A DNA stretch of 64,000 bases. Source: an uncultured Dehalococcoidia bacterium. Lineage in GTDB: Bacteria > Chloroflexota > Dehalococcoidia > Lucifugimonadales > JAAXIE01. The position numbers were made by a program, and so were the translations under genes. Below, one piece after another: positions 17,067 to 25,845 of the stretch (within the stretch, counting starts at the first letter, position 1; each line of letters starts with the position of its first letter). The stretch covers positions 1,612,001-1,676,000 of the forward strand of contig OX638353.1 in the NCBI GenBank assembly GCA_951813255.1, given 5' to 3'. Below the pieces are notes generated by a model. That model was not told where the DNA came from. It was given only the letters and a program-made list of their open reading frames with translations, and did not search any database.

Positions 17067-18200
17067 CTAGGAGAACATATCAGGAAGCAGCCTCCCTAGT
17101 ATTTCGTGTCTCTCAATAACGGTCGGCATCTTCAGATCAATCTTGGACTCTGATGGAAGACTGCGCAGATAGCTGGATACAGAGAAAATCCACAGAGCCG
17201 GGAACTCTGTGAACGTCCCATCGTTGGGCCAGTTACTCGGGCGATTGAACGGGAAGTCATAGCTAACATCCATCTTGAACAGGTGGCTATCGCACGGTCC
17301 GATTGGTTCCCAGAATAGCAACAGTGGTTTGACAGTTCTCTCTTTCATGATATTCATGCGAGTGGGGAGATTCATGGGGATTAACACCTTAGCCATACTA
17401 GGGTGGTCCAGCGTTTCACGTTGTGCGTCCCACCTACCTTCCCACCGCCTGCGCTTGTGCTCCAGGACCTCGTGGGAGGGAGCGTCGATGCGAAGCCTTT
17501 CACCGCTGATGGCATGGGCCGACCAGTTCTTGATTTCAGTCTGGAACAAGACGTTCTCTTCGAAAACCCCATCCACCCCTATCCACCGATCCAGCCTCGG
17601 ACCCTTTGGCCTCCCGGTGGTTACACTATCCGGATAAACAGTGACAGCGGCCCCCTGAGACTCAAGGTAGTGTCGCAGACAGGCCGTGTTCAAGTCTTCC
17701 CCGATCACGCCCACTATAGCGGTAGCTTGCTTGTCGGCCCAATCGGGTATCTCGTCGAAGAATCGAAGCGTCTCAGTGACGTCTACCGCGACCATATCCG
17801 TACCCCCGGCGAACCGACGGCCCAGTTCTCTGATGATCGAAGCCCGCACTATGCGGTCCCGCCCTCCAGCCGGGTGTCCATCTGCTATATCACGGCCTCC
17901 TTCGATGTTCAACCGCCCGGACGACATGGCCTCTTCCAAGAGCAAGTGCCCGGACACGACTCGCAGCAGCGTCTCGGGGTCGCAGTGGATTTCGATGTAT
18001 GGGATTCCGGGCATGCTGAGCACGCCACCGTGGGAACTTGCTCCCATTCCGACATTGCCGTCGTGCGACACGGAAAAATTCGGTGGGAACCTGGTGGGGT
18101 CACCTTCGAAAATGAACTGGAGCCATGCCTCCCTGCTCAGTGGACTAGCGCCAAGAGTCCTCGATAGTATTTCCGCTGCTTGCTCGATCCTCTCATCCAT
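17067..18200 (-). CDS. Putative PD-(D/E)xK nuclease-like protein
   Basis: 377 residues, ATG 18200 with AAGGGG upstream. The central block GEDLNTACLRHYLESQGAAV, then RLDRWIGVDGV and LFQTEIKNWSAHAI, has the Glu, Asp and Glu-x-Lys spacing of restriction-endonuclease-like folds. The N-terminal ~170 residues are of unknown fold and may be a recognition or sensor domain; the C-terminal ~100 residues are also unassigned. It stands alone between two long direct repeats, the layout of a mobile cargo gene. A defence role is likely but inferred. Confidence 0.65.
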   Translation of the reverse strand: MDERIEQAAEILSRTLGASPLSREAWLQFIFEGDPTRFPPNFSVSHDGNVGMGASSHGGVLSMPGIPYIEIHCDPETLLRVVSGHLLLEEAMSSGRLNIEGGRDIADGHPAGGRDRIVRASIIRELGRRFAGGTDMVAVDVTETLRFFDEIPDWADKQATAIVGVIGEDLNTACLRHYLESQGAAVTVYPDSVTTGRPKGPRLDRWIGVDGVFEENVLFQTEIKNWSAHAISGERLRIDAPSHEVLEHKRRRWEGRWDAQRETLDHPSMAKVLIPMNLPTRMNIMKERTVKPLLLFWEPIGPCDSHLFKMDVSYDFPFNRPSNWPNDGTFTEFPALWIFSVSSYLRSLPSESKIDLKMPTVIERHEILGRLLPDMFS

Positions 18201-18419
18201 CGTGGTCCCCTTGTCGACATTTGTGCGGTGTACGCTGTTTGACTCATCACGAACGATACCGCAACCATGATTGCAGCCTTGCAGGAAAGGGTGTGGACGC
18301 TAAGCGTCCCTTGCCAACGAGCTGGGCTGCGTGTTTGTTGATGCAAAAGTCCTCGTTGCTTAGAGGCTTGCCTCCAAGCCCCCAAATGCCCCCTCGACAA
18401 CCCCACATCTCTTCTGCGA

Positions 18420-18602
18420 TCACCCTGGAGCGCGCTGGGACTGACCCCTACAGGTCACCCCAGCTTTTTTCTTTTCCAGGACCACTCTCATGTCGTCCTC
18501 GGCCTGACTCCTGTCAGATACACGTACGTAGATGCCAACGTGTCCCCCATCTGACCGGTGGTGACTCGGACTAGCCCTCGACATCGGACTCATCCTCCAC
18601 AC
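18420..18602 (-). pseudogene. Serine recombinase N-terminal fragment, copy 1
   Basis: The frame reads GGHVGIYVRVSDRSQAEDD and then loses similarity. IYVRVS is the catalytic Ser motif of serine recombinases. The 5' end, together with about 40 bp of leader, is almost identical to copy 2 at 18714-19064. It is truncated after about 45 codons. Confidence 0.7.
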
Positions 18603-18713
18603 TCGTCATCAGGCCGCCCATAGCTGATTCAAGAAATTTGGCAAGACATTCTTGTTGACGGTCAACCATAGTTCGTCATCCTTGAGGTCGAGCATCTGTC
18701 TAAGACGCCACCC

Positions 18714-19064
18714 TCATCCACGCCGGCCTACCCATTGTCGTCTCCGTCCCCCACTATTCGACATTTTCGGCGTGTTCATCCCGGGGAAGCAGGTACGTAT
18801 TGAAGACTTGCCCCGTACAGCCATTGCGATCATGGCATGCGCTGGAACGCCGGACGCTTCTTGGATCACCCGTGTCCCACCTCCTCGTATCTTGCGTCCC
18901 CTGTCTTCGCAATAGGCTTCCACGTCGCCGGTCTGCTCGGCGAGAGATGTCCTGTCGTCCTCGGCCTGACTCCTGTCAGATACAGGTACGCCGATGCCAA
19001 CGTGTCCCCCATCTGACCGGTGGTGACTCGGACTAGCCCTGGACATCGGACTCATCCTCCACAC
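18714..19064 (-). pseudogene. Serine recombinase N-terminal fragment, copy 2
   Basis: Reads GIGVPVSDRSQAEDDRTSLA followed by EQTGDVEAYCEDRGRKI, the start of a large serine recombinase. The catalytic motif is damaged (VPVS for VRVS). About 75 codons are recognisable, then the frame leaves the family. The core and C-terminal domains are absent here, although a C-terminal piece of the same kind of enzyme lies at 27180-27437. Confidence 0.75.
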
Positions 19065-19244
19065 TCGTCATCAGGCCAAGTGAAGGAGCAGGCCCGTTCC
19101 CCAGATAGGATGAGGAGGGAGTCCGGATAGCAGCTTTCTGGACAGCCGTGCGCGTCTCCAGAACTATGCACTACCTCACCCTGGTCGGGAGCAGCATGGA
19201 CACCAGTATGCTGGAGCAGTATCAGGAAGGCGTGTCGCTGCCGG

Positions 19245-19975
19245 TCTGCGTCATCAGGAGCAGGATCACAGTCAACGTTGACCACCCTGAGAGCGGGGTT
19301 GTGCTTGCTGGGCATTTCTTGCTCTTTCCCCATGCCTCTATGTCCCATGCCGGTTAACTTGTCGCCCGATACTGGGGTGGCAGACGCGGGCCAAGCTTGA
19401 GACATCTGACCGGGAGGGCGTGTCCTGTTGCAGCAGCCATGGGTCAATAGTTACACCCTAGCAGGCCATTCCGCAACACCGACCCAGGACACATCACCAC
19501 CTGCTAGAGACCTGGTGATTAGAACAAGGCCTATTCAAACGTGTTCTAAGACCCAGTCTATCGAATTAGAATGCCGCCTGCGTGAGAGCAAGAAAAAAAC
19601 AAACACAACCCAATTTCCCGGCTGGGCAAATCCATCCCACCCATGCGCCCCTGGGAGACCTCGCTTTGGGCGACAACGTTGCCCGCTTCGGGGGACGGGG
19701 TCACCAAGGAGACCAAGGCTGCAAGGGTACAGAGCAAGCGGGCACGCAACACCGACGCCCCGGGGCGACGAACTCAGGTCGACGGGATCTCGTTTCCAAA
19801 TCTCCTGGAAGGTGGGATCCGGGGGGCGCCGAAATCCCTGCCAGTACGGGGACGTTCTTAGTGCCTCCGCTGGTTCAGGAGTAGCACCGCCTCCGGCGGG
19901 GTTGCATCCAGCGGCCCCACAGGGCCTCAAGGAGCTCTGGACGGTCCCCAGTTGGCTGGGATGCATCAGGACTGA
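19245..19975 (+). repeat. Long direct repeat, copy B
   Basis: Partner of 16240-16975 in the same orientation. The inverted repeat AGAACA...TGTTCT is at about 19520-19546 and the -10-like box has become TTAGAATG. The two copies bracket the nuclease-like gene and the recombinase fragments, as would the ends of an integrated unit. Confidence 0.8.
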
Positions 19976-21419
19976 ATCCCCCTTGCGGTCAACCCGTACG
20001 CCGGAATCGCTCTGTACCAGTGAGCCCCCTAGGTCGGTGCGCCGGACCGCCATCAGAAAGAAGCGATGCAATCGGCCTTCGGAGTCACGGGAAGGCTTAC
20101 CCTCCACACTCACCACCCTCATGCGGGAGCCGTCCTCCCCACGGCCCTTCTCCGCCCCATTACCGGACGCTGCCGTTGGACCCGTCCCTCTCCCGGAAGA
20201 GGTGTGGTGTACCATTGTCCTGGTGCATGCCAGCATGCTAGCGGGCGGGTCACCGGACCCATCACCCGTACGCCCACCCACGGGAGGACGGTCGTCTCTT
20301 CTGTCACCAGATGCGGAGGGATGTATTAACATCGCCATGGCGCAGGGCACTCTCCTTGTAGCTGTTACCCAACACTTAACCCCATGCCACGCAGTTCTTC
20401 AAGCGGCCGATGTCGCCCTTGGGTCTTCCCCTCAGGCCATACGAATAGAACACGCCTACCTGATATGTTCTAATACCCTGTCTATCGAATTATAATGCCG
20501 CCCGCGTGGAGGCAGAATATATATATTTATGCCAGACTTTGCAGGCCAGCTAAATTCAGGGTCTGGGGCCTGCTAAACCGGGTGTGGCCCAAGGGTGGCC
20601 CTTCCCCTACCGGACATGCGCTGCGGTCCCCATTAGGGCGGTGTCCAGTCACCAACAAAGCGCCTTGGGGAAACCTCTTGGCGGAGAAGCCAAGGAGTAG
20701 ATGCAGGGAGGTCGTTGGAGCGACGGGCAAAAAGCCGCGGAACGCTTTGGCCCGATTCTCATTGTTGAGGCAGGTATTCGATGTGGGGTTTCGACCTGCG
20801 TACCCTGCTACTGGGCGAGGACCGCTCCATCCGCGGTCAAGAGGATCTCAAGCTCCCACCGGCGATCCTAGCCCGGCGCCCCCGTCCTGCCGTGGTCGTC
20901 CGCCAGCCCCTGGAACATCGCCCACAGACACCCGTCCTAGACACTCTCGCCGTCCCGTCCGGCACCAGCCGTATCATCTTCCGCGCCCATGACCACCTCC
21001 TTCACTCAAAACACTGCAATAGACTACAAGACAATGGAGTCCAAGAAACTCGTTTGTCCCGCTTCTCAACATTCCGGCATGAGCCGTATCTACAAAGCCC
21101 TCGCTTCGACTCTGGATTGCACTTTACTGCAGTCCCCAGTCTTCCTATAGCTGAGGCACTGCAAAAACCACCTGAACCAGTTTGCATTTTCGCTCGGTCC
21201 ACCCCAAGCGCCGCTCCAGCCCAAGGGCGCTCCTCCGACTTGGTCCATGCCCGGCAGGCAGGCGCCATCCACCGTGCCCCCCCGGCCACCCCATTGGCAT
21301 GCCCAGAACCCCTTCATCAGCCAGGACCCCCGCCAAGTCCACAGGAGCTGGTTTTGACGCATTGACGCTGCTGCGTGCTGTCCGTATACCTGCAGGGTAC
21401 CGACGCGGGGCTGGAGCAA
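19976..21419. other. Long stretch without supported genes
   Basis: Holds the third, partial repeat at 20430-20530. Open frames on both strands are Pro/Arg/Ser-rich and show no family features or ribosome-binding sites. I regard it as decayed mobile DNA. Confidence 0.5.
20430..20530 (+). repeat. Partial third copy of the long repeat
   Basis: Only the regulatory-looking core is kept: AGAACA (13-base gap) TGTTCT, then CTGTCTATCGAATTATAATG and an ATATATATA tract. Conservation of just this piece in three copies suggests that it is the functional part. Confidence 0.7.
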
Positions 21420-21830
21420 CCGATGCTATGGCGGATACACATTCAGGGTGACGGATGACAGCTCCGTGGCCTGCTGGGGAGACCATAGCGCAGGCAAGTC
21501 CACACCGCCTAGCAGGGAGTTCGTGTCGCTCAGTAGTGGAAGCAACCACACTTATGGGATTGACGGCAGACGGCTCGGTGGCCTGTTGGGGCAACGACAA
21601 GTACGGTCGATCCACACCACCCAAAGGGACTTGCCTTGGTTAACGCCGGCGAGTGGAATACCTGCGGGCTGAGGGCCTGAGGCGCTGTGGACTGCTGAGG
21701 TTCTTCTTTCGACCACAGAGACAGGCCCATCAACGCCGGGCTGGGCACACCTGTGGGTGGCTGCCGGACGAATCCGTGGTTTCTGGGGATGGAATGCGCA
21801 CGGCCAAGCCCCACCGCCGCAGGTAGGTTC
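21420..21830 (+). pseudogene. RCC1-repeat protein, degraded
   Basis: Successive pieces in shifting frames read YTFRVTDDSSVACWGDHSAG, SSGSNHTYGLTADGSVACWG, NDKYGRSTPP, NAGEWNTCGL and GWNAHGQAPPPQ. These are units of RCC1/BLIP-II beta-propeller repeats. At least three frameshifts and a stop break the gene, and no signal peptide or start remains. Confidence 0.75.
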
Positions 21831-22150
21831 GACACAGGATGCGCATCAGGACCTCATTGACCATGGCGGCATCGGACTTGGGCCGCAGCTTCTCCCCGAA
21901 CTTTGCCTTAATCACGTGGAAGCAGGTCTCCACATTGCTCCGAAGGTGGTAGTGGCGGTTGAAGTCGGCCTGACGCAGGGTGAAGGGATGCTACATCTGC
22001 GTCCACAGAGGGTCGGCCTCCATGCCCCCATCTTGGGGGTGGGCATTCGCTTTGAACGGGATATAGGGTGTGCCACCGGCATCCGCGATGGCATGAATAT
22101 TGCGCCCTGCCGGGGACAGCGGGCCAGATTCGTACCAGGGCATCAACTCT
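21830..22150 (-). pseudogene. DDE transposase fragment
   Basis: Minus-strand pieces read GGTPYIPFKANAH, then HYHLRSNVETCFHVIKAKFG followed by EKLRPKSDAAMVNEVLMRIL. This is the C-terminal part of a DDE transposase, with the final Glu of the triad in NVETCF. Frames shift at least twice. It is a different family from the IS5-like elements in this window. Confidence 0.7.
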
Positions 22151-22382
22151 ATTTCTCAGATTGGACGACCTTTGATACTACATAGTCGGCCCACTGCTGC
22201 ATCACGTCGCGCCGACGTTCCAGAAGGTCCGAGCGCGCGTAGGCGGCTTCAACCTGATTCTTGATTGTGCGGGCAAGACAGGCCTCAGCGACTTCTCGGG
22301 CAACCCCGGTGTCACCGCACCAGTCGCGGAAGCTTGAGCTGGAACCGTGGGGAACGGCGTCGAGGTCATTCGTCCGCACCAA
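22149..22382 (-). pseudogene. Tyrosine recombinase C-terminal fragment
   Basis: 77 residues: PHGSSSSFRDWCGDTGVARE, then AEACLARTIKNQVEAAYARS and DLLERRRDVMQQWADYV. This is the end of a phage-type integrase with the His-x-x-Arg box and the catalytic Tyr (AAYARS). The rest of the catalytic domain is missing; weak similarity may continue in another frame to 22567. It marks the remains of an integrated element. Confidence 0.8.
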
Positions 22383-22585
22383 CTACGAAACCGCGGCAAT
22401 CGCCAGGTGCCGTACAGCTTTTCGAGAGTCTCTTCCCAACCGGCGTACCAGGACGCGCAAGCTGCACAACCTTGCTCAGAGCGTGACCGTATTGGGTGAG
22501 GCACAGGCGCTACCTCCCGCCATGCTGTCCCCAATCGGACGGAATTCGCCAACTGACCGAGCACCACGGCTGCACAGCCCCAGCA

Positions 22586-23398
22586 TCAGCGACTGCGCAA
22601 GCTCTGCCGCGGTGCTGCCTTGACAAATCGCTCGTGGGCCTCCGCCAGCTGTTTCCCAAGCCGCCGCAGGTAAGCCGCCCTCTCTGGTCCCCTCAACGGC
22701 TCCGTGTGCGGTGGCAAGGTCAGGTCATACTTCTTCATCAATGTGAGCATCAGTTCGCACAAGCGCACCTCGGCCCTAGCCCGGTCCGCACCTTTAAGGT
22801 TACGGTGCCTGCCGCGCAGCTTGCGCCACTCGGCCACCAAGACAGCAGCAGCTGGCCCGAACGTACGCTCCTCGTCGGGCTGCGGCTCCAGCGTTACGAC
22901 CCCTCCTCTCGCCAGCTCCTGCTCCTGCTCCGGTGGATGCAATTCGTCGGGCAGACCTTCATCGGCAGTCGGTTCAACGTTCTCTTCAGTCCCCTGCCTG
23001 GCGACTTCCTCCAGTCCCGCCACTCTCCGACCCAACTCCTGCAACAGGTCGGCCTGAGCCTCCACTATCTCCGCGAGATGCCCGACTTCCCCTACCAGCG
23101 TCTCCATCTGCTGCGCCACAGTTTCGGCCCGGCCACCGGATCCTCTGGAGCCGTCCAGGTCGGGGGACTCATCCGGCTCGATCCCGGCCTCGAACTCCTG
23201 TACTGCCTGGCGCATCCGACGGGAGATCCGACCTGTCTTCATGTTCGCCACCAAGGTGCGGTAGTTTACCCCCAGTGCCGTGGCCGCTCCCATCCAGCCC
23301 CTGTTTTCCACCAACCGCTGCAGCACATCCCGCAGACGCAGGTCCTCCGGGCTGGTATCGCTCCGTTCCATCCCCGCCGATTCCCCAGACGAAGCCAT
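22586..23398 (-). CDS. HTH and coiled-coil protein, 270 aa
   Basis: ATG 23398 has AGGAGG seven bases upstream. Residues 18-65 (RLRDVLQRLVENRGWMGAAT followed by ALGVNYRTLVANMKTGRIS) look like a helix-turn-helix. Residues 90-135 form a coiled coil (QQMETLVGEVGHLAEIVEAQ). The C-terminal 80 residues are a separate basic helical domain (EWRKLRGRHRNLKGADRARA). I do not know the family. It is intact among pseudogenes, so it may be cargo of a mobile element. A DNA-binding role is inferred from the HTH. Confidence 0.65.
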   Translation of the reverse strand: MASSGESAGMERSDTSPEDLRLRDVLQRLVENRGWMGAATALGVNYRTLVANMKTGRISRRMRQAVQEFEAGIEPDESPDLDGSRGSGGRAETVAQQMETLVGEVGHLAEIVEAQADLLQELGRRVAGLEEVARQGTEENVEPTADEGLPDELHPPEQEQELARGGVVTLEPQPDEERTFGPAAAVLVAEWRKLRGRHRNLKGADRARAEVRLCELMLTLMKKYDLTLPPHTEPLRGPERAAYLRRLGKQLAEAHERFVKAAPRQSLRSR

Positions 23399-23989
23399 CA
23401 ACAGGCCTCCTGTAGACTGCGATTCAGTGCAATATCAATGCAAGCTACCCAGATTGTACCTTATTGCACTCCTGAGCCCCCGGCACACCCGCAACAGCGG
23501 AGAAATGGCCCAAGGCTGATTGCATTCCTGGGACCTGGTAGGGACCGCACTGTGGCCAGACCGACGAGGAGCGCAGCCGATGAGTGGCCCTGAGGGCGCG
23601 ATTCGCACGTGACCATACCTGTCTTCAGCCGACGGCCCGTCGCCCGCTTGGGAGGTTGATGGAGGCACCCTTCCGGCTAGCAGTGGCAATCGCCTGCTCC
23701 GACCCTTACTCAGCCCCCCAGTCTCACGACCTCAGCCACCGCGTCCGTCTCACTCGCGCCAGAGCCTAAATTGACCTTGATTTCGAGGGCTCCTCCCGAT
23801 GCCTACTCCTACCCCGCAGTTGATGCCTAGGTGAGCCCACTCCGGCGGCCACTGCTGCGGCGATGATCTGGAAAGCCAGTTGGATATGAGCCGGTCTGAA
23901 CCGAGCGGCACACGATACTGAATCCGTTCATAACCGAGTAAATAGGGAGCGACAACTATGCTCCGACCACCACGGCGGAATACCAGTCG
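23399..23989. other. Intergenic, no gene seen
   Basis: No supported coding frame, RNA or repeat was recognised. The stretch separates the HTH protein from the row of gene shards that starts at 23990. Confidence 0.4.
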
Positions 23990-24245
23990 ATGGTGGAGAG
24001 GAGACGGATTCACCGCTGGAGGGTGGCTTACCAGCAGCGCAACCGCGACCTGGACCCGCAGTTGGTCTGGCGGGGCAAGGACGAGCAGGATCTGGACGCC
24101 CTGATGGTCAACGCCCCTCCAAGGTACATCCAGGAGAAGGTGCACCCCAAGGTGCTGATCGACGACATGGTGCGTCACGCTCGAAACGGACGCGAGCCTG
24201 CTGACCACCAGATCGACGTGTTCGCCGACTTGAACGGCCTGCGCC
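23990..24245 (+). pseudogene. DNA methyltransferase N-terminal fragment
   Basis: Reads HRWRVAYQQRNRDLDPQLVW, then RGKDEQDLDALMVNAPPRYI and HPKVLIDDMVRHA. This resembles the N-terminal region of adenine-specific site-specific methyltransferases of the type III-like kind. Similarity stops after DVFADLNGL at about 24240, where the sequence joins a piece of a kinase gene on the other strand. The catalytic DPPY and FxGxG motifs are not present. Confidence 0.6.
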
Positions 24246-24249
24246 TCGC

Positions 24250-24400
24250 CCTAGGGGCGTTATATCCTGTATGGTCACCACCACCTCCAGCTCGCCCCCC
24301 TCCTGAGACTTGGATGGGCGTTGCGTTGATCAGCGTCGTGATGGACCGCCCGTCGTACCTGGATGACCATCTCCTCGGCCCGGCGGCGTACTGCGGCTGA
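24250..24400 (-). pseudogene. Histidine-kinase PAS-region fragment
   Basis: Minus-strand translation gives RAEEMVIQ, then after a one-base shift YDGRSITTLINATPI and GGGELEVVVTIQDI. This matches RAEEMVLSYPGGRSITTLVN and DGELESIIVIVQDM in the kinase at 5368. It is a shard of a third member of that kinase family, with no other part of the gene in the window. Confidence 0.75.
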
Positions 24401-24602
24401 CAGGCACAGTCCCAATGGAGAGTGGAACACCCTCGGTGTGAGAATACTCACCAAGCTTCGAGGGGAGGAGGGACTGAACATCGGAGTGAATGTGTCAGTA
24501 ACAGCTGACTCCGACAGGTTGAAGAACGTGGAGGACGAGGTTCGGCAGGCCCTGACGGACTTGAAGTTGGAAGGGCAGGTCAACATGACGACAGACCCTT
24601 AA
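24400..24602 (+). pseudogene. DUF499-like ATPase C-terminal fragment
   Basis: Reads EWNTLGVRILTKLRGEEGLN, then IGVNVSVTADSDRLKNVEDE and VRQALTDLKLEGQVNMTTDP with a stop at 24602. It matches the end of the DUF499-like remnant at 58491 (VWNRLGTRIPPKLRSGDDLS), so it is the tail of the same kind of ATPase. Everything upstream is missing. Confidence 0.65.
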
Positions 24603-24716
24603 CAACCGGCTCAACCACACAGAAGAGCTTACGAGCGGGGACGAGAAACGTGGTTGGGAAGGGTGTTATCGAGGCAGTGATAGCAGGCAAAGTTACCGTA
24701 GAAGGAATGAAAGCAG

Positions 24717-24944
24717 ATGCTGACCACGAAGACTGTCTCGTTCGAACTCCCCGCGCCAGGAGTCAAGATAGCGGTCAATGTCATCGACCAGACTAAGGAT
24801 CATCCCAGTTATCCGATAGCGACAAAAAACTACTGTATCCCTGGTCAGCACAGCTGCCACCAGGGAAGGGCGTCAGGAGTTACCGACAAGGTAAGCGTGT
24901 CCAAACTGATAGCTAGCGCCGCGACAAATGCTTCTTTGCGTTAA
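24717..24944 (+). CDS. Possible small protein, 75 aa
   Basis: Reads MLTTKTVSFELPAPGVKIAV, then NVIDQTKDHPSYPIATKNYC. An AGAAGGA lies 15 bases upstream. No family is recognised. The frame may equally be chance, since 24603-25118 otherwise shows no gene. AT content rises from 24950 to 25080 toward the next gene, as expected for its promoter. Confidence 0.3.
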   Translation: MLTTKTVSFELPAPGVKIAVNVIDQTKDHPSYPIATKNYCIPGQHSCHQGRASGVTDKVSVSKLIASAATNASLR

Positions 24945-25118
24945 TGACTCTTCCAAAGAATTGCCTCTACACTTTACACCTGTTCGGATTGCCAGACTCT
25001 TGGCCTTTACAGCAACTTCACACCAACTGGCCCTTAATTCGCCGAATACTTAACATCTAATTCACATCCACATCATATAATGGACATCCATCCGACCAGA
25101 CGAAATAGGAGGCAGACT

Positions 25119-25835
25119 ATGCCAACTCTACCATGGTCTGCGCTAGCCGGAGTGCTCGTGCTCCTTATCGGTCTAGCACCAACGGTCCTTGCCCAGAACC
25201 AGAATAGTTCCGCCACGGGAGCGCCCACCATCAGCGGCACTACGCAGATGGACGAGACGCTGACCGCCGACACCTCGGGGATTGCCGACAACAACGGGTT
25301 GACCAACGTTTCCTACAGCTACCAGTGGATTTCCAATGACGGGGATTCCGACACTGACATCACCGGCGCCACGGGGTCCACCTACACCCTAGTCTCTGCC
25401 GACATAGACAAGACCATCAAGGTGAGGGTGTCCTTCACCGATGACGAGGGGTTCTCGGAATCTCTGACCAGCGCCGCGACCACAACGGTAGTCGGCATCC
25501 TGGAGGGCACCTTTACTGGAGAACCAGCGCCGGTAATTTGGAATAATCCCGCCACGGGAGCGCCGACGATCAGCGGCACTGCCCAGGTAGGACAGACCCT
25601 CACTGCAAGCACATCCGGAATCTCCGATCCCCAAGGGCTGACCAACGTCTCCTACAACTACCAGTGGTTGGCTGACGACACCGATATCGAAGGGGCGACG
25701 AGTTCAACATACACGGTCCAGACAACCGACAACGGCAAGGTCATCAAAGTGCGGGTCACCTTCACTGACGATTGGGACAATGATGAGTCGTTGACCAGCG
25801 AGGGGACGTCGGCGGTGGTAATGGGCGGATTGTAG
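25119..25835 (+). CDS. Secreted protein with two Ig-like repeats
   Basis: 238 residues from ATG 25119 with TAGGAGG upstream. Signal peptide LAGVLVLLIGLAPTVLAQ. Two ~100-residue repeats follow, each ATGAPTISGTxQ, LTxxTSGIxDxxGLTNVSYxYQW, TYTLxxxDxxKxIKVRVxFTDD. These are bacterial Ig/cadherin-like extracellular domains common in Chloroflexota surface proteins. It ends soon after the second repeat without an anchor, so it is released or part of a larger assembly. It lies 10 bp upstream of a lipoprotein and is probably co-transcribed. Confidence 0.85.
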   Translation: MPTLPWSALAGVLVLLIGLAPTVLAQNQNSSATGAPTISGTTQMDETLTADTSGIADNNGLTNVSYSYQWISNDGDSDTDITGATGSTYTLVSADIDKTIKVRVSFTDDEGFSESLTSAATTTVVGILEGTFTGEPAPVIWNNPATGAPTISGTAQVGQTLTASTSGISDPQGLTNVSYNYQWLADDTDIEGATSSTYTVQTTDNGKVIKVRVTFTDDWDNDESLTSEGTSAVVMGGL

Positions 25836-25845
25836 GGAATCCCCA

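Noticed and set aside
19535..20350. 271-codon minus-strand frame
   Set aside because: It lies over repeat copy B, has no ribosome-binding site or family features, and the matching frame is not kept in repeat copy A.
20781..21365. 194-codon plus-strand frame
   Set aside because: Pro/Ser/His-rich, no recognisable domain, and it overlaps an equally open minus-strand frame; likely chance in high-GC DNA.
24717..24944. Riboswitch in the leader of the Ig-like protein
   Set aside because: The region has short inverted segments such as CCCTGG...CCAGGG, but I could not match any riboswitch consensus.
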